Made by a program: the position numbers and the translations under genes
Shown: in pieces, positions 54,501-64,000 of the stretch
Numbering within the stretch: position 1 is the stretch's first letter
How the letters are laid out: every line of letters begins with the position of its first letter
Assembly: GCA_015227615.1 (NCBI GenBank)
Contig: JAALGZ010000006.1
Location: 1,612,001 to 1,676,000 of the forward strand
From: Labyrinthula sp. Ha
Lineage: Eukaryota; Sar; Bigyra; Labyrinthulida; Labyrinthulaceae
DNA length: 64,000 nt
Direction: 5' to 3'
Notes under the pieces: model-generated
Databases searched by the model: none
What the model was told of the DNA's origin: nothing
The model's input: only the letters and a program-made list of their open reading frames with translations

Positions 54501-57500
54501 CTCCTCCTTGTTTAAATACTTGTTTCTGAAGTATTGGTTCAAAGACAGGATCCATTTCCTCACCTATATTCTCCAACAATACAGGCGAACCGAACTGAAT
54601 GGCATTTTCCAAAGTCCGCATATATTGTGTTTCTGTTAGTTTAATAACCTTTAGTTGATTGTTTTTTTCTAAATTTCGTATCCATTTGTTTGCTTGACCT
54701 TGAGGATCAATACAAAGCGGCCATCTAGTATATAAGAACAAAATTGGATCTACCGGTTGGAGTTAAACAGAATTATCCCATTTTCAATACTAAAATTGTC
54801 ACTTGGTAAGCCGGTGGCCATCCAGTTGCGTATCTGAACTTGATCACCAAGAGTGTTAGCAAGGGAAATATTTTCAGTGCAGGGAATAATGTTCTGACCC
54901 TGAGAACCTTTAACTAACGGTATCCATTGTTCCCTTACAATGTTTTCTCGATAGTCTGCTGTGAAAGCGCCCAAGTAGGCCAGTATTCCTGATGATACTA
55001 AGACATTCCCAGTCAGTGAAACGTAGTCTTGTTCAAGTGTAGAGACGTTATCAGTCCAACGAGATTTTTCGCCACCAAGACCCTCAATCAATTGTTTTGC
55101 CCTTGTTAATTTTTTCTCGCACAGGTCTACATCAGCCTCTAATTTTTCTTTTTTTCCTTTAGCAATAGAAAGGTTGTCTTGCAAGGTTTCGAGATCGCCC
55201 TCTACCTTTCGTAGTTGAGCCTAATAAATAAAATAAAATGCGAATAACTGTTTTCGAATTTAAAATGTCCATTGTATCTTTTAGTTCTTGCTCTGTTTCT
55301 TTTAGCTTTGCCTTCTTCGGTTCAACAATCTTTGCAACTCCATTATACTTTTCCATGGCCACAATCCATTTGAACAAGCCATGGGCGGCAACGCTGGCCT
55401 GTTTGATCTTCTTCGCTTCGAAGTCCGGATTACTCAGGTACTTCGTCTGCAATATAGTTATAACTTTTGCAGGAATGTTGTCTTTGTCAAAGTCTTTCAA
55501 GTTTTGTAGAAATTTTGGATCTCCAAGTAAGTACTTTTTGCTTGGGGCCCAGAAATCATCCATTTTTTTTTTCGCATCGTTTGGATCTTTAACTCGATCA
55601 GGCTTGATTCCCATCATCTCACAAATGGCAGACATGACCAACACAACCAACTTAGGTGGGGTCTTCATTGCTTTCACTTCTGTGATGTCACTTGGCTTAA
55701 GAGTATCTAGCGCATTGATTGCCTCTTGCAGTAGTGGAATTGCCTCCTTAAGATCTTCCTCACATTCCTCTTTCATCTTGTTGCATTCTAAATATAACAT
55801 AAACAAAGATGAGGTACCTGCAGCTTGTGCCTCCACAATCAGTTTCTCTGCATTTACGCTTTTCTTCATCTCTTGAACCCCTGGAAGTTTTCTTTCGATT
55901 ACTTGCATCAGGTCATTAGTCTCTTCCTTACTTTTTTCCAAAGTAGGTATCATATCTGTTAACTCCATTTGCATGTTTCCAACCTGGCTTGCTGCAAAAC
56001 CAAGTTTCTCTAACCCTGTCTCATATCTCTGTTTTTGGGTTAGGACTGCATCTCTACATTTTGACAGGGAAGATTGGTAACATTTTATGAGTTCTAGATA
56101 ACTAGTTGGGGTTACATAATTGACCCGTTTGAGTTCCTCAAACATCCTTTCCCCTAAAACCCGTGTTGATTCATGCATTGTTTGGCAAACAATCACTATC
56201 TGCTGCAAAATTTTTTCATCAAGACCAGACAAGTTTCCTAGAAGTTTAGTCGCAACAGCTTTAAGAGCGTTCTCTGGCCAATTGAAAAACCAATCAATAG
56301 TGCAACAATTAACCAAACTCGGGAACTTTCTTAAACGTTCACGGAAGGAGCTCCCAATTGGTGAGAACGCAAGAGCTAAATGTAAGCGAGACCGTACCCT
56401 TGATAGAAAGAAGCTCCATAGAACAGCTTGGCTTGCATCCTTCAAGTGTCCAAGGTCGTGCTGTTTGGCAATTTTTTGAACACCTTCAAGTATGTTCATC
56501 TTGACATCAAAAGGAAATAAATCTGGTACTTCTCCAGAACTCAAAATGGAGTTAATATCTTCTACAAAAGAATTGTACTTTATCTGGGTATCAGAAAAAA
56601 GAAAAACGACTTCCGTATTTCCAACACCAGCTTCTTTTAGGATCATGGACAAATCCTCTCTCCACTCCGCTACACCATACGACTTTGTAAGCTCTACTTG
56701 AAAAAGCTTATATTGACACACATAGGTTGCAAGTTTTGCTAAAGACTGTCGACCGGAACCACCTACCCCAACAAGAAGTATATTTCCACCTTCTAACCTA
56801 AAGACTCTAATTAGACGGGAAATATGCTGAATTGCAAAATTAAACATGACCAAGTCCATCCCTGTCTTTTGCTCACTGTTATAAGCCTCGAGGTAATCCT
56901 CAAACTTACTAATCAGATTTACATCTGGGGGTATTTCCTTATATATCCGTGTCTGAGCTGCGCGCTCAGTATAATCGCCGAACATCAACTTATCGCAAAA
57001 TCTAAGGTCGCCCAACTCTTCGCTAACTTCAGAACTCAAAGAGTCAAACTTAGTATTTAGAGAATGGTTGATAGCACTGCCAATACACGAAACTAGCCAC
57101 ACTTGATCTTCTTTATTAACGAGGCGATCTTTAAAAACCCTACAAGTTTCATGAATAAACAACTTCTTCAGACCATCTGAACCAAAGTTCGGATGCTCTG
57201 TAGAAAGCAAAATTCCTTGAACAACCCTCCCAAAATCTCTCAAGTTGAATGTGTAGTGAGATTTCAGTGGAGTTGGCAATAGCTCTGCTTTACATTTTTG
57301 GTAAATAAAAATTAATGATTGTACAATTGGACCAGTCAGTTCCTCATTAATGTTCTTCTCCGCAGCAAAAGCAAAACTCTGTATTCCAAAATGCCAGTTC
57401 AGAATAGTAGAAAATATTTGGGATAGTGTGTTATTGTCGAATTCACAAATATATAGAATAGAAAAATGTCGCAGCATTCGGGGTGTAATAGTGCTTCGAG

Positions 57501-60500
57501 GCCCTCCAGCAGGACACATTGACGTTAACAACTGCGTTTCTATAATTTTCCTGAACTCCTTTGTCTCAAGGTCATACCAGCCGCCACTATCTACAAGTTG
57601 CCGAACAATTTCAATACTAGGTTGAGCTCCATATTCCTCGACTTCGGGCATGTTAAAATCATCTATAAAGAACAATATTTTACATCCTAAGCTTGGTCCG
57701 AATATACCTTTTTTACGCTTATCCACTTTGCTATCTAGGAGCTTCTGTGTGCTATTTGCTCCACTTTTCGCCGTAAACTGTGTAGAAACAACTTTATAAA
57801 TATCTTGGTTTAAGGTATGTGTAAATACAACATTATTAAGTAGAAGTGATTTCCCTGTCCCAGAATCACCAACAAGCAGAAACGGAAAGGCATAATTCAC
57901 CTGATAACCTAGTAACGTTTCTATTTGGGTAGTCTCCAATGTATTAACTACGATGTTAGAGAACAAAGATCTAGGTCGGATAGCAGTTTTCGGAATCAAC
58001 TTTTCCCATTTAATCCAACCGTATGTTTGATCAAACTGAGTACTATTGGGTTTAAGAAAAATATTTAAGTCAAGAACATAGTTGAAGAAATCAGTATCTT
58101 CCTGTTTTAAAAATTTGGGGATAAGTTTCTCAATTTTCTGAAACTCCTCCCGGTAACTCCAATTTCTCAAGAGCAACAGCGTATTAACCGGCTTCAGTTC
58201 TTCTTCCTCTTCTGTTACTTTGTGATTTACTAAAAACTTATGAATAAACAGTGAAACTTCTGATCTTTGATTGGAGCTAATTGTACCTCCTATAGCCCAT
58301 AATACTGAAAAAAGCAATATATTTAATAACATGATGTCATTTATTACCAAGGAGTTAAGCTTTTTCCTCCTTGTCAAATTAATGAAGTCAAGTGTAATGC
58401 TTTTGATATACCTTAGAGAAGACACCACAAGACATTGGTCCAAAGTAGATACAGACTCTCTGCATACTTTCCTTAGAAAGCACAAAACAGGATCTACCAC
58501 ATAGTGGTAAAACAACGAGATTAGCTTGGCGTGGGCACTCGTAAAGAGAAATTTATTTTCCTTACACTTCGCAGCTTCATCTTCGTAGTAGGTCTGCTTA
58601 TCTTCTTTATCCTCCTGCGTAGGTTCCATGTGCTCCAACAACCAAGCTTCAAGCAACGGCTTCCAGCCCATCCTCGAAGGTTCCATGTATATAATGCCTA
58701 CTCGAGATACAGTTGCTGGACTCGCAACCTCTAGATCCATAGGTTCGAATATCATGCTCATCGTATCTGACATCTTAATCATTTCTCCGCTCATGAGACA
58801 CAACTTCTTATTGTCATCTAACACAGTATTCATATTTTCAATCCAAACTAAGAATAATGTGTAATGTGTAAGAGTTACTTGCGTCAACAGGCCCATCAAG
58901 TATCAGCCATTTTCTGTCACGGTTATTCATAGCAAGGTCTTGAATTTCGTCTCCTTTAATTTCTCCCTCAGGACGATCAACGGAGAAGTCTCTGTATCTA
59001 ATGGCCAACACACCATCTGTCCATTCATGTGATACTGGATCAAACTCTCCGTAGAGTTGGCCCATTGTTATTGATTTTGGGTTTATTGAGCAAGTAAATA
59101 CACGAGCCCATTTTTCATTATCAGGCTCAGCATGGTATAAATTCTTGAGCACCAACTGCAGAATCCGTAGAGCAACACTTTTACCAGAAAACGGTAGCCC
59201 AACCACCATGAAACCATGGCGAACGCACATCATTTCATAAACTTCGTATATCTTGGTCAGAATGTATTCAGTGGCAATAAACTTTGCCAAATTACAGATT
59301 CGTAAGATTTCTGCTTTCATTTTGAAATAGTCTGTCTCAGGCAGCTTAACACCTGGGAAAAGATCTGAAACTATTCCGTTAAATAGTGGTACATCAGGAG
59401 CAAGAAACTTTGGTAAATTTACATCAATTATAGATCGTAGACACAGTATACGCTCATCTTCATCAGGCTGTTCTCTCTTGAGGTTACCAGCAGCTCTTAA
59501 GACTGCAACTACAGCCCTCATTCCATAATCATAGTGTGATTGACTACTAAGTTGCTCACTGCAGAGTTTGTAAGTCATGACAATCTTCTTTGCTAGGGTA
59601 AAGCCCTCTAAGTATCCCATAGAGTACAAGATGATTTGGCCTATCAAGGAGTAGTTTGGTACCATCATGGCCACACTTCTGAAGAGAGCTTTCAGATTAT
59701 CTGGCAGCTCTTGTCGACCAGCATAGCCCTAATTATTATATGAAACTTAGGTTTACTGGATTCATGGTTATGAAGGAGTTGCAACTTGGCCTCAGTTTTA
59801 TCATTACACCTTCAAACAAGAAAACTTCTAAGCCTTCCTTCTTTGCACGCAAAATTGTCAGAATTTGCTGTGCAATTACAGATAAGACCTCCAAATCAAT
59901 TCTGTTAAACTCATCAAAACAGGCCCAAGCACCAGTACCCGCTAACCCCTTAACTAATTAAGCTTAACCAAGAACAACAAATACAAAATTTGCCCATAGC
60001 TTTGTAATCTAGCGAATCTGAGCAGTTATACACCACACATTGAATTGCAATGGCTTTTCCCAAGTCTTTCGTAGTTTCTGTCTTCCCGGTACCGGCAGGG
60101 CTAAAATACAAGAAAAGAACCATGTTACCCTGCGGGAGCACCACCATAGTCCAAATAAACGGCACTAATTAGAGTTCTATAGCATCTATCAGTCAGTGGA
60201 GTAATCACCAATCTCATACTATTCCCCAAGTATTCATACATGTAAGGAATTGTAGCGTTAATCATGGAGCATGTCACTTCATTTGGTTTCCAGTAATACC
60301 TTAGTTGAGCCAACCAATCAAAATCGTTTTTTGATAGAATTCCTCGTTCCACTAAGTCTTGTGTTACATCTCTTGCATGAACGTCTAGGACTACCAGTGG
60401 TGAAACGGTTTTTCGCACAAGTCCAGGAATTTTCTGACGCACCATCAGAATAATATTGTCAATATTTTTAGAAAGATTATGTACACATCTTCTCATCGAC

Positions 60501-63500
60501 TCATCCCCAGATTCCATCGAATCTGTGACTTCTTTGGTCCAATAGGTTTGACTTACCCCAAGCACCACTTGACCTGGCCAATCAACTAGCCAGTCTGTTC
60601 TCGGCTTCAAAGGGTAAGCATTCATAGAAAGGTCAAATACGTATGCAACTGTTTTTCGCATAAGCGTTTGAATTTGATCAAGCCATATTTCAACACAGCC
60701 ACCAGCTTCCATAGGATTAATCATTTTTTCATCTACAGCCTCATATTCAAATGGGACCTTTTCTCCTTCCACTGATATCATAGCAAGTATATCCAAGGTA
60801 TTGGTAAACTCGAGTTTTGAAATTCCTTCAAAACACTTAATTAAATGTGGTTGCACTTTAAGAGGATCCTTAGTTTCACTTAAAATTTCCAGGAGTTCAT
60901 CATTACTTAGAAAGAAAAACCTAGGAAAGAAAACCCGTTTCTCATTTAAGTAGTCGGCTAGGCCCTTGTTTACAATTTCCAGCTGCTCATTGGCTGTAAC
61001 TAAGTCGTCTAAGACATTCTCGCTAAAGTTAAATACGTTCATTACTTTTGGATCATTTGATGTAAAATCCATTATATTCTTGAAGAAACCATTGATCTTC
61101 ATAAATATTTTAGCTTCGACGGGCATTTGCTTGCAAATATCAGGGGAAGAAAAGATGGGCTCCAAGTAAAGCCAGGTTCCTTGCAACTCCAGGCGATTGC
61201 TGATAATTTGAACAAGATCTTTTAAACTCGACAGAAATTTTGTACACCGTTCTTCAAACTGTATCACATACCTACTTGTCTTTATTGCAGTGGTCTTCAC
61301 AATGTGGTCATCCAAGATTTGTTCAACATCATCCATTGCTTTTAGAATTTTATGGCCTGTGTCTTTGTAATCAAGAACATCAAAATATATGTCTTCCCAC
61401 TCAGTCTCCATCTTGTTCAAACTTGTCAAAATTGAATACTCTTTTAGCGCACCTGCGCAAATTTCTTCTAATCTATCAACATTCTCGTCGTTTAGCAAAC
61501 CGTTGTTTTGAAGTTCTTCAAGCGTGGGTATTGTAGACTCTTCTTCCTCGTCATCAAATTCTGTAATGGCCTTCCCCCCGTTATTGAGGAGGGGTGCCTC
61601 CAGAAACGGCAAATTCAAAATTTCATACACCAGTTTATAGTGTCTAGTCTTTAAACTTGGATGTCCAAATTGAACCAAGTAAGAGACATTAGCTCTAAAC
61701 TTTCTTATCCTTAATAGTAACTCTTCCGATAGTGTATCTTTGCCAAATTTTTGACCTAATCCAAGAGCCGTTTGAAAATATTCATCAACCTTTCTCTCCA
61801 CCTTTGGTCCTGTAAGCTCATCATTGTTGAGTTTGTCGTTGAAGACAATCCGCAAATCTGATTGGCACCAGTGTTTAACTTCTGATTTCCATTGTTTTGA
61901 CAAGTACCAAATTGAGTTCAATCTGTCAACAGCTTCAGCCAATTCCGATAGAGTTCCCTCCAGCTGAAATCCACTGAAGAAATCCTCGTCATTCTCAAGT
62001 TTACTATCGTTGTCGGAAGAGTTTCTATGTAGAAGGATATTCATTTTATGATATTCTTTTTTGAGCCTGAGCTGGTCCTTGTATTTTTCAGTTATTAGCG
62101 TCATCTCTTGACAAATATCTTCTGGATTGGAATTTGGATCTTCAAACTTTGCAGCCTTTATGGTGGCAAATAAGTCCTCTGACTGAGTTTGTAAAATATT
62201 TTCTTTTTCCGTTAAATCAAGAATAGATTTTGCTTTCATATTTGTCTTGTGGGTTTCAGCTAGAATAAGTTGAGTTTCGAACTTTTCCCTATTCTCAATG
62301 AGTAGATCTAATGTTGAGGCCTCTTCCAGCGGTACTTTTATTTCCCTTTCAGAAATATATTTATACAATTCCTGCACATAGTTATAATCCATGAACATTT
62401 GTCTCTGTAAGATTTTATATCTCCCAAGCTGTTCAACTAACAAAGTGTGCGCTTCTAAATCCTGGTCCTCTTCAAACTGCAAAAGTTCTAAACCTCTTGA
62501 AAATTCTTCTTGTATTGCAACACAGCGATCTCGTGCAATGCTTAGAATAAGCTGTGTTAAATCAGCCCGACAAGATTCTAGCTTATCCACTAAATGAGTT
62601 CTTAAACCTTTGCAATCTAGGGTTATCATTTCGCCGCACTTCACTTCTAGTTTTATTGTACAAACTTGTTTTAACCAGGAATCAAACTGTACAAACTTTT
62701 CTCTTACCATTTCCAGTGCTGATTGTGGAGGAACCTGCTCCTCTTCATCCTGTTCACTTGTAGAATCTGTGTCATTATCAGTTTTCTTTCTTGGTAACAG
62801 GCAATCCTCAGCCTTAAATTGCACACAATAAGAGAATATTGTAGCAAATGAACGTATTAGCTGCTTTTTGTGCTTATGACATTCCTCAAATGTAGATATT
62901 ATCGTATCGTTTATAACAGAAAACAGCTTCTCAAAGTTAAAGTCCCGAGCGCATATTGCAACCAATGTTGCTGAGTCACTCAAACTATCTGAGGACGTTG
63001 CCTTTAATATTCGAGGTAACACATTCTCTACCATAGCTGAAGAAGTCCACATTTTCGAAGAAAAGGTCTTGGCGTTGTTCTTAACAAGTAGTAATGCCTC
63101 TTTTTGCTTCTCATTCTCAAACCGGATTATTCCGTAAATGACTGAAAGAACGGTGATTTTACCTGTTTTCGTAAATGTTTCTGCTCTTGGCAAGGGAATT
63201 AAAGGACAGCCCCCAAATACATTAAGAAGTTTTGTTGCCATGGTTTGGAACATTTTAATGGTGCGCGCACTGTCTGGTTCAAAGCTAATTTCTAACTCAG
63301 TCTGCGAAGTGCTTATCAAGGCTTGTACCTTGAACACACCTGTATGTGCATTCCTTGATAGCGCTATGTATTTTGAAAGTTCCTCTACGGCACATGTAAG
63401 AAAAGTCAAGTGTGTTTCAATCAAAATATAGTTTATGAGCCTACAAAAATTAGAAAGTTTTGAAAAAAACAAATCGTAAATTGATTTTTCTTCCCGTTTC

Positions 63501-64000
63501 TCAGCGAGCTTCAACTTCTTATCTACCAACGATGCCTTTTTCTCCCCGGTTAATCCAGATTCAAAAAGGTCTATAAAGTTATTGGCTTCTTTCAACCTAT
63601 CTAGATATTGCCCAACAAGTTTGTTGAGTTTGTCATAGGCATCGATACCAAACTGTGTAACTAGAACTCTCAAATTTTTTTCTGCATACTCCACTTGAAT
63701 ATCTTTAAACGCTTCCATATTGGTAGTCATTGAATTTGCACCAGCCCCTAAACTTTCATTAGAAGCACCTTCTTTTCCCTCTCGGTTTTTAACTCCAGAC
63801 TTGTGCTTCCTATTAAGGAGTATTCTTTGGCCATAAGAAGTCACAATTCCTGGTTGACAAAGAAGTCTATCCGCCAGAGCCAGCAAAGGATACAAAATTG
63901 GGAAATACTTTTCATTAGCAAAAAACAAGTTTCTTGAGAGCACTCTTCGCGCCTTCGCCAGTCTCACCTTTCGAAGAAACGCTTTCCAGAGATGGAAACT
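51511..64000 (-). CDS. Axonemal inner-arm dynein heavy chain (5' end beyond window)
   Basis: Eight exons, 64000-60129, 60100-59985, 59953-59757, 59728-58879, 58847-55818, 55787-55249, 55220-54754 and 54724-51511, give 4094 aa in one frame. Introns are 28, 31, 28, 31, 30, 28 and 29 nt. In order: stem and linker; AAA1 P-loop [16 protein letters not shown], split by an intron; AAA2 [11 protein letters not shown]3 [11 protein letters not shown]4 [14 protein letters not shown]; stalk coiled coils around the microtubule-binding tip (about 56.0-55.1 kb); AAA5-AAA6; and a C-terminal domain ending [25 protein letters not shown] near the end and the overall length fit the single-headed inner-arm group (DNAH3/7/12). 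It drives microtubule sliding in flagella. The frame is open at the right edge ([12 protein letters not shown]), so only a short N-terminal piece is missing. Confidence 0.95.

Noticed and set aside
63142-63162. 21-nt in-frame GTAAAATC...TTTCAG segment in the dynein stem
   Set aside because: It looks like a splice pair but is shorter than the 28-31-nt class and the stem is too variable to tell; left in the coding sequence.

Overview
The window looks like nuclear DNA of a flagellated or ciliated single-celled eukaryote. It is AT-rich, uses the standard genetic code, and carries most of an axonemal dynein heavy chain beside other eukaryote-only families: DWNN/RBBP6, RING/B-box, La motif, CDIN1, 7TM-RGS and LRR/COR. 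No ribosomal RNA, tRNA, CRISPR or recognisable virus-like element was found. I cannot name the lineage.

Introns are extremely short. I placed 14 by joining phased exons: 13 are 28-31 nt and one is 23 nt, and all end in TAG or CAG. Two of the 30-nt introns lie in frame without a stop and would be read as protein by an ORF-only annotation. Using this rule I rebuilt the 5' ends of the RBBP6-like and LRR/COR-like genes, a complete three-exon SRPBCC gene, a small mitochondrial-type membrane protein, and the eight visible exons of the dynein gene.

Layout: 7TM-RGS protein (1.6-3.0 kb, +) facing an unknown 330-aa protein (3.6-4.6 kb, -); RING/B-box protein (7.8-9.3 kb, +) facing an RBBP6/Mpe1-like protein (9.3-11.5 kb, -); a 9-kb gene-poor tract; a La-related RGG protein (20.8-23.1 kb, -); a 5-kb gene-poor tract; SRPBCC protein (28.2-28.7 kb, +) facing a multi-pass membrane protein (28.7-29.4 kb, -); a 7-kb gene-poor tract; a CDIN1-like nuclease (36.7-37.5 kb, +) facing an LRR/COR-like protein (37.6-40.1 kb, -); a 7-kb gene-poor tract holding two copies of a foldback element; a folate-receptor-like protein (47.0-47.7 kb, +), then a DUF676-type lipase (48.1-49.1 kb, +) overlapping a mitochondrial-type small protein (49.0-49.4 kb, -); a small acidic protein (51.1-51.5 kb, +) facing the dynein gene, which runs off the right edge.

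Twelve of the fourteen genes thus form convergent, tail-to-tail pairs, five of them separated by under 100 bp or overlapping, while the sides between starts are kilobases of non-coding AT-rich DNA. The genes share no obvious pathway. RBBP6 (mRNA 3'-end formation) and the La-related protein (RNA binding) both act on RNA, dynein acts in the flagellum, and the 7TM-RGS protein in G-protein signalling.
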